NCBI GenBank assembly: GCA_018398765.1
Contig: JAHBMJ010001373.1
Span: 1 to 31,764, forward strand
DNA: 31,764 bases
Direction of reading: 5' to 3'
Source: Chromera velia
Lineage: Eukaryota; Sar; Chromeraceae
The translations under genes were made by a program, and so were the position numbers. The first letter of the stretch is position 1. Each line of letters starts with the position of its first letter. Under the pieces are notes generated by a model that searched no databases, was not told the DNA's origin, and saw only the letters and a list, made by a program, of their open reading frames with translations. Shown one piece after another: positions 9,442 to 20,190 of this stretch.

Positions 9442-11993
9442 CTATCGAGAGACAGCTAAAGGTGCAACGAAAAGCGCCCATGGACCAACCCACCTGGAAG
9501 AGGGGGGGGCTGGAGCCACCACTCCGGGAGAGCCGACGCGACCCTCATGCAGTACCGAGAGGCGTCTCCATCAACAGACCGCCTCCCTTCCCCTGCAGCC
9601 CCCTTGGAGGGTTTTGTTGCTTTGACTTGAGGTCGCAATGCCATCAACTCTTTCAGGGTGACCTGCATGCATGGGCACGTACGTATGAAAGTCGCAACTG
9701 TCGAAGCACATCTCGGGCATGTTGAGAAACACAGGCAGGAAAACACAAAAATAGATGCAAAGAGAAACTGAGAAGCTATGAGTCAAGACACACAAGAGTC
9801 TCTCTTGCCCTCATGAGCAGCGAACGACCGGTCTTCATGAGTGAGGGTCTGACTGTCTTACAGATTTCTTGTCTGCTATCTCTACTCCCCTAGCCGCTAA
9901 TTTCTGCGTCTGATCCTCCCCGAATACAACCACTTGACTGCCTGTCTGCCCACAGGCCAATCTGAGAGTCTGTCTCTCTGTCTGTCTGGCTGACCGACCG
10001 GAGGGCCGAAGCTCTTCCCCTCCCTCAGGGAGTTCACGAAGGGGTGTGAGAGAAGAAACTCCAGGAGGGGGGCTTTTGAGGGCCTGGGCTTAGGACTGCT
10101 GCTACTGCTTGAGGATGACGGCCCCTCCTGCCCCCCCTTTGCGTTGACTTCCGTTTGTCCGAGGCAGAGAGAGAGGAAGGACGCGAAGTTGGCAGAGAAC
10201 GGACGGACAGAGAGAATCGACTGCAGAGGATCCAGGGAGGAAACAGAAGATACAATGGAGTGGACAGGAAAGTCAAGGCACCCTGCAAAGCTTTTTGACG
10301 AGATGGAAGATCATGAAGCAGAAAAAGAGCAAAACAGGTCAGTCATTGTGATCAATTTGTTGGACAGTTTTTCCCGCTTTCTTCTTCTTGTTGGACAGGC
10401 CCAATTCCTTCTGTCAGAAACAAATTTTCTTTTCTTTCATACAGAATTCTTTCATACAGAAAAAAAAAAGACAGGCCTAATTCCTTCTGTCAGAAACAAA
10501 TTTTCTTTTCTTGAAGAGACGCTGGAGAGGAATACAGAACAACGGTGTCTACTCCTATCCATGCTCTCCAGGCAGGCACGACTGACCGCCACAGGCGGAA
10601 GCTCCCCAATTTCTTCCCCTCCATTTTGTTCTTCCTCTCCAAAGTCCGGTCGGACCGTTCCCACCGCCCTCAGAGATGCAGACTTCCTCAAAGAAGCCTG
10701 GTCTGCAAAGCGGAGGCGTCTCCCGTCTTTCCCCTTCTCTGCCGCAGCTGCGGCTACCTCTTGAAACTGCAAGTCTGCTTCTGCCTCAAGCATCGAGTCT
10801 CTCAGCAAGTGAGAGCCTCCCACCGCCCCTGACACCTTCTCCACAACCCCATTGCCTGAGCCTCGGGGCCCAGCTCCGCCGGCGTTTTCGGGGCTCATGA
10901 AAGGGGTGATGGGGTCAAGCTCATGGGAAGAATCGACGGTCGCCCCATGCATGGCGCCAGCATGGGAGACTGAGGATGTCGGTGCCCCCGGGGCCTTTTT
11001 GCCGGGGCCCTTTGGAGGTTTGGGCCTTCGGACTGGCGGTTGAGGCTCTGCCGGTGGGTGGGGGGCCGATTGTTCCTTCATGAGGATGGAAATCAAATCC
11101 ATCTCCTCGCAGGCAGACGCACTGCAATTCATTGAATTGGGACAGAGAAGAGGGACAATTATGGTTGATTATATTTCTCATTCTCCAGAATGAAAACACC
11201 TCTCTAACCCTGTAGTCTTCAGGATGATCGCAGAGGACGACATGACTGCAGAACTTGATGTTCATTGCTTCGCTTTCATTTGAAATTCCCCTTCATCTGA
11301 AAACTCATGCAATTCGCTTTCTTCCCCCTCTTCCTTGATTGCTTGACTCACTCGGACTCTCTCCTGAAGATAGTGTCCCTGCGCTCTCGGAGTTCCCGTT
11401 CCTCTTCTGCAATTAATTGTGTGGACCCATACACGGGAAACAGGAGACATTCAGTACAGAAGTCGAAAGAAAGCTGGCGCCGACGAAAGGCTGTGAAAGA
11501 AACAACAACCAAGACACCCAAACAGCACAGTTTCATCAACCCGACACGAAGAAAGAATCATTCCCTCCCACTTCATGAAGATGCCCCCCCTCCAGCCAGG
11601 CCAAACGACCAAAAGACAGCAAGAATTATTCATGAAGATGCCCCCCCTCCATCCAGGCCAAACGACCCAAAGACAGCAAGAATGATTCATGAAGATGCCC
11701 CCCCTCCAGCCAGGCCAAACGACCCAAAGACAGCAAGAATTATTCATGAAGATGCCCCCCCTCCAGTCAGGCCAAACGACCCAAAGACAGCAAACCAGCT
11801 CACTTGGATAAGTATGCAGACCGCTCAACAAAAAGAGAAAGGAGAAAGGAGAAAAGACAAACAGCCGCGTACACAACACCCAGATAGATACCCACAGAGA
11901 GGCAGACAGACCATCCGACGACTGGATCATTGAGTCATCGTCCCCCTCGTCCACCTCCAGAGCCGTGCGCGCACCCGGTGTGGGGTCTGCCAT
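9442..11993 (-). CDS. Unrecognised six-exon gene
   Basis: Model on the minus strand: 11993-11912, 11245-11209, 11121-10553, 10282-9999, 9662-9556 and 9493-9442 (stop TAG). The summed length is 1131 nt (376 residues) and every junction is phase-compatible. The start is ATGGCAGAC, giving 'MADPTPGARTALEVDEGDDD'. The large exon encodes 'ACEEMDLISILMKEQSAPHP', a Pro/Lys-rich stretch, 'ELDPITPFMSPENAGG', an Ala/Glu helix and 'GRRLRFADQASLRKSASL'. The next has a poly-Ser tract followed by 'KAPLLEFLLSHPFVNSLREG'. I recognise no domain. The donor GTCTGTC of exon 1 and GTCGGT of exon 4 are weak, so individual joins may be wrong. The 57-bp minisatellite lies in the first intron. The gene lies 205 bp downstream of the pseudokinase gene on the same strand. 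Confidence 0.5.
10395..10512. repeat. 42-bp direct repeat pair in an intron
   Basis: Copies at 10395-10436 and 10471-10512 share CAATTCCTTCTGTCAGAAAC and flanking bases with one visible difference. They are separated by a TTCATACAGA-rich spacer and a poly-A run, and lie within the intron 10552-10283. Confidence 0.8.
10553..11121 (-). CDS. Main exon of the unrecognised gene
   Basis: Acceptor GAATTGCAG and donor GTAGAC. The long open frame shows biased composition (Pro, Ala, Ser, Lys, Glu) typical of a disordered protein. An alternative start, MSSSAIILKTTG at 11243 in the small preceding exon, would make this the beginning of the gene instead of its middle. Confidence 0.6.
11574..11797. repeat. 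57-bp minisatellite, four copies
   Basis: Copies start at 11574, 11631, 11688 and 11745, exactly 57 bases (19 codons) apart. The plus frame reads 'HEDAPPPARPNDPKTARII' and the minus frame is Cys/Trp-rich. The unit is open on both strands. The four visible plus-frame differences between copies all change an amino acid. I interpret it as non-coding DNA in the first intron of the minus-strand gene. Confidence 0.85.
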
Positions 11994-12198
11994 GGAGTAC
12001 GGCGTCCTGTCTCCGAGTGTCGTCGGAGAGGGCCAATCAGACTGCACGGGGGGATGAATCGAAAACAATCGAACACGACAAATCCAATGTGAAAATGCAG
12101 ACTCTCTTGAAAAGCGTCGAAGATAAAACGTGATATAATTGAAGAAAAGTCGGTCCGGCTTCCAGTTTGGCAAGAACACGTCAAAACGCCGCTGGGCT

Positions 12199-14608
12199 CT
12201 AACGACATGCAGAAAGATGCACGCCGAGTTCTTCACTCCGTCCTCTGAAGCAGCAACGGACCTCTACAGATGCGCGACGCTTCCTCCCCCCTCCTCCCTT
12301 CACAAGACCGACAGCGGCCACTCTGCAAGCAAGAGGGGGGACAGGGAGGGAGGGAATGGGCCAGAAAAGATGATGTCCGGAACGCTTCGGCATTGGCGGG
12401 TTTGGCGGGAAAGGGGCCAAAGCAATCATAGCTGACGTGAAATGCGAAGTTTCTCCCCGCACAAGTGTTACAAGCCTCAATTACACCAAGCGGAACCAAA
12501 CAACAAGGAAACATTTTCTGAGGTGCTCAGCACAGTCTTCTTGCTCTTTTGCCCTTCCCAAAGAAAGCTGCCAAGACGCACCTCTCAGCAAGGAGGTCAA
12601 GAGAGCCCGCAAAGCAGGCCATGAGGAGCACAGCGAGGTCAAACAGGTCGTCGCCCTCCCTAGCTCTGTCTAGATTCTCCGGATGGGACGAGGAGGGAAG
12701 GGGGATCAGAGGAGGGGAAGAGGCGGGAGAGGCAATGGGGGGACTCTGCAAACACAAACGAACAGAGACGGAAGTGTGTCCACAATGATGCTTATGAAAG
12801 TACACGCACAATTCTCTTTGTTTCCTCTGGAAGCGCGCGTCCTGCGAGTCTCCTTGTCGTGGAATCGAGAAGTGAAGTTTGTGCACGTGAGAGGCGTCCT
12901 CTAAGGCATGGGGGATGAAAGAGAAGTACGCAGATTCGAATGAGAAACAAATGAAGAGAGTACGGGCAGGAGGGAGAGGTATCGATGAAAGTCTAGAGAA
13001 AAGGAGGAATTGCGATACAGAAAGACAGAACCAAACGACGACGAATGAGTTGATGACATTCAGAATTCATGCGCCCTCGTCTGTCACCGTGTCCAGGGGA
13101 AATTTTCGACTTCTACACTTAAAAACAACACCCACAAACATGAAGACAGACAGACCCTGACAGCGCCTCCTCCAGGAGACGGCGTGCTCGAGGAAGGGAA
13201 TCTGTTGGCGGCTCTTTCTCTCGGCTCTGCAGATGCAGAATCACTAAGCAAATCAATGAACGGACGGATGGATTGATGAATGAAGGCAACAGGGCAGTGA
13301 AGAAAAAGATAAAGCATTTCAGTAAGCCTTTGCCCTCAAGTGCACACGAGATGCTACCCCTCATGCATGTCTCACTATTCACCGATGCAGCCAGTGCGTT
13401 TTCTGTTCTGATGAATGTAGAGATACAAGACATGCAGACAATTGAGGGAACAATTAAGAAAAAAGATGGGGCGGACTGCTGACTGACCACTTCGAGCTCT
13501 CGAGGGATTCCGACTTAAAGAATTCCCGAGCCTGTGCGCACACACACACACACATACATAAAGGAGCATCAAATAAACACCTGAACGTCTTGCCATGCCC
13601 ACCCAGAGCAGTCATGTAGTTTACACATACAAGTCAAGGCCGCCATTCTTTAGACAGACACACTCAATGCGCTCTCCCGACACACAACAATTCTCCCGTG
13701 CACCCCTGACCTAGAAGCCTGACGAGAAAGGGCCCCCCCGATCGCCCTGTCGACCTCCAGGTTTGACCCCCTTGCCGCATCGGACCCTCCGGCAGGCATA
13801 GCTGCAGGATCAGGACAGAGGAACACATGCTGTGTGAGTGTGCTGTAGGTATACATAAAGCAAGCGGGATGCAAAACAGACGAATCGGCTGGATGGTATT
13901 TCACACAAGGAGCAAGTGGAAGAGACAGTCTGGTCCAAAAAGGACCTGACAGACTTAAGAAGAATGTCAAAGCTCTCCAAAAAAGTCGATTCCGCCGATT
14001 TATTTGTGCAAACGGACCGACTCACCTTCCGCAGGCGCAAAAACGGAAAAGCACCCGAAGCCAAGCTGCGCCCTCCCGCTGGCATCTACAAAGACCTCCT
14101 CGAGGGACACTCCCCCATGAACTCCGCTTTCCATTTTGCCATCCAAGGCTGCTTTTCGCAACTGCCAAAGTCCCGCTAACACCCCTGACGCCACTTCCGC
14201 AATGCTCCATTCAGGCAATCCCCCTACTGTCAACAGCAGTTCTGAAAGTGCGCAGGACGTCAGGGGTGATTCCCCCATTAGCAGCAATGCTGACAGGGGT
14301 GCATCCGTCTCCACCTCCTCCCCAGCATTGTCTTGTTCCACCGAGACATTGGGCGTCTGACGGCGTCGGACAAAGGACAGATCCAAAAGTTCTGCAGAAA
14401 CCACAATTAAGAGAAAGGGAGAGAAGAAGACATCTATCTGCATGGAACCTGTTCTTCACATCCAGAACATACATTCCCACCAGTTCATTTTGCCGCCGCA
14501 GTCTTGGACTGGAATCGCTTCAATCTCGACGCCATTCTTTGATGCTGTACAAGATAAGACAATCAGCTCTGGAATTTCATCTCTCCGAGCAGACAAGAAT
14601 CCACTTTC

Positions 14609-14672
<64 letters not shown>

Positions 14673-15910
14673 CAGATACAGAGAGAGAGAGAGGGAGAGA
14701 AAAAGAGACAGACAGACACACAGATAGACAGCCAGGCAGGCAGGCAGGCAGACAGACAGACAGACAGATAGACAGACAGAGACAGACAGATTGATGAAAC
14801 CGCTCTCACCTTGCAGTCCGTTCTGCTTCACCGCAGACAAGGACGAGGACGAGAACGGAATTGACTGAGCACAGCGCCAGAGAGCCGCCCTCCCCTTGAT
14901 CGCCTCCCTCTCTCCCCGATTTTGGATGGGCACAGAGACGGAAAGGCAGAGTCTTGCCTGACTGATCAGAAGACGGGCCGAGAGGCCGAGCGAGAAAAGC
15001 CCCCCTCGTCTGGACACTCTGAGCAGAACGGAGAGCGCAGAGACGTCACTCTCCACAGAGGTCCTTTCCCTCTCCCTATCCCATCTCTCTCTCCCCACTT
15101 GCTGCCCAGACGTCTCTCTGCTTCCAGGGGCACTAGAAGGATGCTCGAGAGGGGGCAGGATGTCGACAGAGGGCGTGCGTGCCCTCCCAAATCTGAAGGC
15201 TCTCGGGTCCCTCGACTTCCCTCCTGAAGGGTGCGGGTCTCTCTGCAGTCACGGAAAGGAAGAGAGGAAGGTGCTCATAGGTTTCTTCCGGTGCTTGCAT
15301 GGGGATCTCTGCGCACCGAACAGTTTCGCGGCAAGGTCAGAACACAATGATCACATGAGAGAAAGTACAAAGACAAGGTAGATGTGCAGACAGGCAAACA
15401 GACAGGCAGCAGGTTTACAAAGAAAAGAGATCAGTCAGAGATGACTGAAGGAAGCTGCAGCCGAAGGGGAGTTTGAGGGAGGGAACAAAGGAGATGAGCA
15501 CTGACCTTTCGTGACGGTGAGAGGAGTTCCATTGCCCTCTCGACTCGGTGCCTTCCTTCTGGGTCTTCATCGGGGGGGATCAGCCGAGTGACGTTGGCAT
15601 GCGCATCAAGGTCAGTCACTTCTCGATTCACAAGACCCGAAGATGACGCATCGGCTGCCCCCTCCCTTCCAGGCAGAGGTGCAAGCTTTGGGTTCTTCGA
15701 ATTCGCAGAAGGACTCCGAAACCTTTGGGAGCCTCTCATCTCCACACTGCTTTGTCTTCTCAGCCCCCCCCTCTCCTTCTGCTGCGCCCCGGCGTCAACG
15801 CTGGACTTTCGGGGCTCATCCTTGGGAGACAGAGGAGCCTCCGGAAGGCTGCCTTCGAGTCTCTCAAGGGTGATCTTCCGGCCAAGCTGCTGCTTTTTGG
15901 GACCGCTCAT
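12199..15910 (-). CDS. MAPKK-like pseudokinase, multi-exon
   Basis: Supported exons: 15910-15506, 15242-14810, 14544 to about 14473, about 14391-14026, 13801-13711, 13226-13156, 12745-12582 and 12322-12199 (stop TAG). Start ATG at 15910, 'MSGPKKQQLGRKITLERLEG'. The kinase fold is inferred from motif order. A beta-3-like 'NGVEIEAIPVQD' has Glu where the Lys should be. A helix-E-like 'SIAEVASGVLAGLWQLR' is followed by 'HGGVSLEEVFVD' in place of the HRD loop and 'GRAQLGFG' in place of DFG. Later come 'HPENL' in the APE position and 'DDLFDLAVLLMACFAGS' matching helix F. The helix E region resembles MAP-kinase kinases ('GLPE...VLAGLW'). Loss of the Lys, the HRD Asp and the DFG Asp predicts no phosphotransfer, so a scaffold or allosteric role is likely. 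The joins 14473/14391 and 13711/13226/12745 do not fit in phase as drawn, so those exon limits are provisional. Confidence 0.65.
12582..12745 (-). CDS. Pseudokinase exon with APE-like motif and helix F
   Basis: Acceptor TGTTTGCAG and donor GTGCGT, phase 0 to 2. It encodes a Ser/Pro linker, then 'SSSHPENLDRAREGDDLFDL' and 'AVLLMACFAGSLDLLAER'. The Asp of helix F is retained. The following exon at 12322-12199 enters in the matching phase and ends the gene. Confidence 0.65.
14026..14391 (-). CDS. Pseudokinase exon with degenerate catalytic loop
   Basis: Acceptor GTTTCTGCAG and donor GTGAGTC, 122 codons. It contains 'ALSELLLTVGGLPEWSIAEV' (helices D-E), then 'GVHGGVSLEEVFVDASGRAQ' and 'LGFGCFSVFAPAEG'. 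By eye this aligns with HRDLKPxNILVD and DFG segments of active kinases, with the key Asp residues replaced. The 5' limit may lie farther upstream (to about 14443). Confidence 0.75.
14606..14793. repeat. Compound microsatellite (AC)n-(GA)n-(CAGA)n
   Basis: An intronic run of AC, then GA, then CAGA/CAGG tetranucleotides inside the pseudokinase intron 14809-14545. Confidence 0.9.
14810..15242 (-). CDS. Pseudokinase exon 2
   Basis: 433 nt, acceptor GTGACTGCAG and donor GTGAGAG, entering in phase 0 from exon 1 and leaving in phase 1. It is open throughout. It starts 'RDPHPSGGKSRDPRAFRFGR' and ends 'SSSSLSAVKQNGLQ'. The stretch 'IKGRAALWRCAQS' may stand for the glycine-loop region but lacks a G-x-G-x-x-G pattern. 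Confidence 0.65.
15506..15910 (-). CDS. Pseudokinase exon 1 (N-terminal extension)
   Basis: 135 codons from ATG to a GTCAGT donor, phase 0. The protein is basic and Ser/Pro-rich, with 'RKSSVDAGAQQKERGGLRRQ' and ending 'HRVERAMELLSPSRK'. It looks like a disordered regulatory tail with possible phosphosites (RKSS, RQSS). Confidence 0.7.
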
Positions 15911-16484
15911 CGTTCGGTTACCCCTTGGATACTTGATCGGGATCCAGTGTCATCCAGAGAAGAAACACATGACTTCCGAAACTCAGTCCCTTGACTTCTT
16001 GTGCCGCTTTGCGACTGACCTTCACGACTTTTAATGAAGCGACCAGCTAAAGTCATGTAGTCTCTCGGCTCTTTTGAGTGGTTTACCTCCGACTGTGTCT
16101 GTCATGTATTGAGCTGGCTGCCCCTCCGTTCTTTCTCTCTTATCGCCTCTCCGGGCGTGTATTCGTTCTTTCTCAGTTGCAGATGATCATGTATGCATGT
16201 GACATGCAGCAGCATTGAGTCAAGCGCGCGCGGGGGGCGGCCCCGCGCGGCCCGGCACGCGTCCCCGGCCGCGCGCGAGCGAACAACATGCATGCATGCG
16301 CGTTTTTTTTGTGAAACCCTCACGCAGCTGAGTTGTGACATATGATGTGACTGTTGCTTGACACCTCCGCCGACACGAGATGGAGATCAAGACGCTCTTT
16401 GCAGCAGTAGACTCTGGATCTGACACAGAGAGCTGACCTATTTTTGCAGATTGTGCCTTAATTCGGAGTTCTCCAATATTTCCA
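15911..16484. promoter_or_regulatory. Upstream region of the pseudokinase gene with GC island
   Basis: No coding frame is supported. The region contains a compact stretch at 16222-16280 that is almost pure G+C, about 310 bases upstream of the ATG, flanked by ATGCATGCATG. The island resembles one upstream of the gene starting at 30877 (both contain CCGCGCGGCCCG). A promoter role is inferred from position only. Confidence 0.35.
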
Positions 16485-17334
16485 GTGAAAGACAGCTATG
16501 TACACATTGCTTGCAAGTTTGTGTCGTTGGATACAGGAGCTGTCTCTACGTTCTCTCCGATGTCACGCACGCTGAGTAGCTGTAAAGAGGACGCTGTATG
16601 TCTTCACTTCTCCTCTTTTCAGTCTCTTCGCCTTTTCAAGCTGATGGGACGTTTCTGGTTGGTTCAGAGATGTGAGGCTCCCGCTTCCTCCGGGCAAACG
16701 TTTCTCTTCGGAATGACCGATCGTGCGAGTGGTGGAAGGCGGGTGAGGTCGTTCGCCCGGGGAGGGTTCGGGTCGGTTGCAGAAACCCGTTTGAAAAAAG
16801 GAAAGGGGCCTGCATGTGAAGAGGACAGCCACAAGATCAGAGCAAGTGCAGAAGGCCATTTGTACCCTCACCTACCCTTAGGCTATAGCCTCCGAAACCT
16901 AGCTCCGAAACGCTTCGCAAGATCTGAGGGAGTGACTTATCGCACTCTCGCTGGGCTGGGGCCTGAGAAACGAACAGCCACAAAGGAAGAGCTAGAGAGT
17001 GCCGAAGGAAGAATTGCCGGAAAGACGTCGCGGGCCCCACTCTGCGGGGGTCCTCACTGGGTGCCTGGCATGTGCCTGGCATTGTGAGAGGAGCTTTTTG
17101 GTTGCACTTGCGATGTGGGGTTTCAAGGTGCTATACGAGTGGGAGAAAGACAGGGGGTGGGTTGGATGGACGGTAGAGTGCGTGTATGGCGTGGTCCAAT
17201 TCATCGCCATCGCATGCCTGATCGCTTTCCTGGAGGGAACCGAGTACTGGATCGTTATGGTCAAAGCTGCCAAGGAAGTGAAGGCTTTGAAGTATCCGGT
17301 GTCCGGATTCTCCATACAGACAATTCTCTTCTGA
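16485..17334 (+). pseudogene. Coding-like fragments, possible membrane protein end
   Basis: Two overlapping plus-strand frames look partly protein-like. One (16485-17087) has 'RSFARGGFGSVAETRLKKGK' and 'VTYRTLAGLGPEKRTATKEE'. The other (16999-17334) ends 'KALKYPVSGFSIQTILF' after a hydrophobic segment 'VYGVVQFIAIACLIAFLEG'. The switch of frame could be an intron or a frameshift near 17050. I do not recognise the family. Confidence 0.3.
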
Positions 17335-17779
17335 TGTGAGCCTTCTCTATTTTTTTCTGCCTTGGGCAGATTTGAAATCAAGTAGATCTCATTTCTTCCC
17401 CTAGTTCTTCCCTCGATTCCCCAAAACAGCAAAGGATCATTTGAGCCGACGCGTCCTTTGTGAAACGGCCCTTTTCGTTGGCATGCTTACTTCGGCTTTT
17501 TCGGGTTTCATAGGCCCGTCGGGCAAAGAATTGTGTCCTGTTTGTCTCTCTAATTCTTTATGCGTATTTGTATTCCGTGACACTGTTTGAAAGTTCGTTC
17601 TTTTTTGCGTATTTTTTTTTTGTCTATGTTTTGATGCTCTTTTTGCATCAGAATCTGTCTCCTTGTCTATTTGTTGTTTCGTTTGATATCCGCCCTCATC
17701 GCTTTATCTTAGAGTACTGTATCTCCTGTTGCGTTTGTGCCTGCAGCTACTTTGGAAGTCGTTGAGCCCTACTTCAAGA

Positions 17780-18847
17780 CTGAAGCATGGGACTTGCATT
17801 TTGTCCTGAGACCGCGAAAAATTTCTACAAAATGTTCCAGGCGTCGTGACTGGTGGAGGCCGCTGAACCCGTCTCCAACATTGTCAACTACCGTTACATT
17901 CATTAGATGATGGAGATGATGGATGGGTCATTGTGTGCGATCCCTCAAAACGCCTCTCAAGCGTTAAAAAAACGGATTATTGCGCTCTTCCTCGACTCCG
18001 TACAATGGCTCCTTCAACAACACCGACCCTATCATGCTGCTCTATGAGGTCAAGTTGACCGACTTGTTGGCAGTAAGATGGGAGGGGCAGAGCATGACGT
18101 CCATGTGTACGTACAGTTATGCGTCTTTTGAGCAGCTGGTCAAGTGTACGATGGTCAAAGACCCAAATTTTGAGATCCTCGAGGAGTTTTCGATCGTAAC
18201 AGACAGAAAGGGGGACATGCCTGCTGTCGGCCTTCTCGTCTGGAAGATTTTGGAAGGCCTGCCACCCCCTCCTGCTGCACCGCCCCTCCTGTCTATGTTA
18301 AGAAGGAGGACGTGCTCCTTGTCTGGGACCCCAAAAACATATTCAAGCAGACCCATATTCCCCTGGAGGACTGGATCGTCATAACAAAGGAAAGACTGTG
18401 GGAGGAGGGGTTGCTTAAGAAGCCAGCCACGGCAGAGGTAGAGGTCCGGTTAGTCTGTATGAAATCCTTCCACAGAAACAACGAGGCTCGACTGCAGGAG
18501 TTCATAGAGCACAGAGATACCTTCCTTTGCCTCTCCCCCGGTGGTCCAAAGAACTGCCAAAATTCCGACAAGAAGATCAACAGGTAGATGGACGGGGTGA
18601 GGCAGAGGGAGGGCGTGGTGAAGACGGGAGGTACTCAGCCCTAGTTCACCAACTGATGAAAAGGGAGGTGAAGGTGATGGTGGTTGGAAAGCAGCCGTTG
18701 AAGCTGCCTGCCAGTACTGAGCCTATCGTGTATCTGAAAAAGCATATTCACCTCTCCAGAATGAAGGTGGCTGATCTTGATGAGTTGGACAGGTTGAGAG
18801 AGGGGGATCCAGGGGTGAGGGAGGTGAAAGAATGGTTGAAAAGGTAG
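17780..18847 (+). pseudogene. Broken unrecognised gene fragments
   Basis: Protein-like segments lie in successive frames with stops between them. They are 'MGLAFCPETAKNFYKMFQAS' (about 17787-17849), 'DPIMLLYEVKLTDLLAVRWE' (from 17980), 'EDVLLVWDPKNIFKQTHIPL' (18312-18587), and 'KVMVVGKQPLKLPASTEPIV' to 'REVKEWLKR' (to 18847). The break near 18285-18295 would be repaired by one extra C in a C-rich run, which joins the 17980 and 18312 frames. I assign no function. Decay of a mobile or viral-type gene is one explanation and unrecognised introns are another. Confidence 0.4.
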
Positions 18848-18866
18848 AGAGAGAAAGTCTGTTCAG

Positions 18867-19358
18867 GTGCCGAGACTGCCCGGTACGGGCGTAAGACTTT
18901 TGCAAGCCTCGCCACCTTTTCTCCCTTCCGACCGTCTGAGTTTGGCTGCTTTTCCAAGCTGTTCAGCGACATGCTTGGAAAGGTGCTGCTTAAGGTGCTG
19001 CACTCCATTCGCAGCAGGCATATGCAGGCGTCCCACCGTCTTTGACCTGAGGGCTGTGATGGCCGAGGGGGTTTGGGCCCTCTCATCCGAAGGGGATCAG
19101 CAGCAGCTCTGCGCAACCGCCGAGAGGCTGAGTGAGGCGTCTGAGAAGCTTAGTGAAGCGTCTGCCCGAGCAGGCAAGAGTATGTCCCAGTCCAGGGCAT
19201 CCCTCGACGCTGACTTGGAAGATGGGATGGAAGGTGAGGAAGAGGCGGGGGAGGGGGGAGTCAGAGAGGCAAACAGTTCCAGTGCCGCTGCGGTAACACT
19301 GTCGCGCCCACGGGGATGCCCGCGTAAGCACCCTGCACCTGCTGAGGCAGCCACGTAG
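18867..19358 (+). pseudogene. ORF with coiled-coil and AT-hook-like motif
   Basis: The 3' half is the convincing part: 'FDLRAVMAEGVWALSSEGDQ', then heptad-like 'AERLSEASEKLSEASARAGK', an acidic Gly/Glu stretch, and 'SRPRGCPRKHPAP' close to the AT-hook core R-P-R-G-R-P-R-K with Cys for the central Arg. This suggests a DNA-associated protein. The 5' half (before about 19020) is less protein-like, so the true start is unknown. Confidence 0.4.
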
Positions 19359-19385
19359 CAGATGCGACGTTTGACCTAAACAGTC

Positions 19386-19568
19386 GTGCAGCAGAGGTAT
19401 GGGTGGGAAGATTCTGGCCCGTATGAGACCCCTGAGGCAGTGAGAGAGCGTCTGAGTGGTAAAGACCGCCAGGCTGTTGAAAACCGAACGGGGAGAGGGG
19501 GGTTTCTCAGTCAAACGGTACCAGGAATCACGATAGAGCAGCGGTTGGTAGGTTCCCAGCTTATGTAG
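19386..19568 (+). pseudogene. Short coding-like fragment
   Basis: Open frame 'RYGWEDSGPYETPEAVRERL' followed by 'SGKDRQAVENRTGRGGFLSQ' and ending 'GSQLM'. No ATG is present in suitable context. It may be an exon (acceptor-like CGTGCAG before it) or a piece of the same decayed element. Confidence 0.35.
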
Positions 19569-19603
19569 ATTTTGAGGTATTCGCTAGTATTCGCTTCCTG
19601 CAG

Positions 19604-19939
19604 CAAAGGTCCCGACAAATAGGCCAGAGAGAATCGTGTTACGGTTTAACTCCGCCACTCTTTTGAGACCGATCTTTCCGGATGGAATCCGGGAAGCCTT
19701 CGAGTTTGCTCGAGAACTCTCAGAAGAACTGGAAAGGAACCTAAGCCGACATTCCAGCTAGTGTCCCATAGGGTGCACCGAGCAATGGTCAGGACTTTGT
19801 GATGGGTATAGTTCTTGAGTATGGGGGGGGCTTCCTGCACTGGAAGCCTGTTTCTTCTTAGGAAGAGGCTCATAGATTCCCCCTTTCTGGGTACGGATGG
19901 ACAAAGGAGCAGTCCTTCGCTCAGTCTGTTCAGCAATAA
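19604..19939 (+). pseudogene. Decayed coding fragment with in-frame stops
   Basis: After TTCCTGCAG the frame reads 'KVPTNRPERIVLRFNSATLL' and 'PDGIREAFEFARELSEELER', then stops at a TAG near 19758. In the +1 frame it resumes as 'GAPSNGQDFVMGIVLEYGGG', meets a TAG, and continues as 'FPLSGYGWTKEQSFAQSVQQ' to a TAA. Clear protein character combined with stops and a frame change indicates a pseudogene. Confidence 0.45.
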
Positions 19940-20190
19940 GCTCAAGGTGCGTCCAGGACTGTCACCATGGCAGTTGGACTAGGAATTCAGGGCCTTTCCC
20001 AAAGCCTGGGCCAAAGAGGGGAGGGCAGGGGTAAACGGGGAAGCCGAATCCATGGTGGGTTCCATCACCGTCCACGGCCTCATGCACCGGTTCTCGATCC
20101 TCCCTCCACCACCGCCCCCCGGTTTCCCCTTTCGCTTCTGCGCGTCGATTCCAGCGGCAGATATAATTTATTCTAGTAATTTATTTCAAC

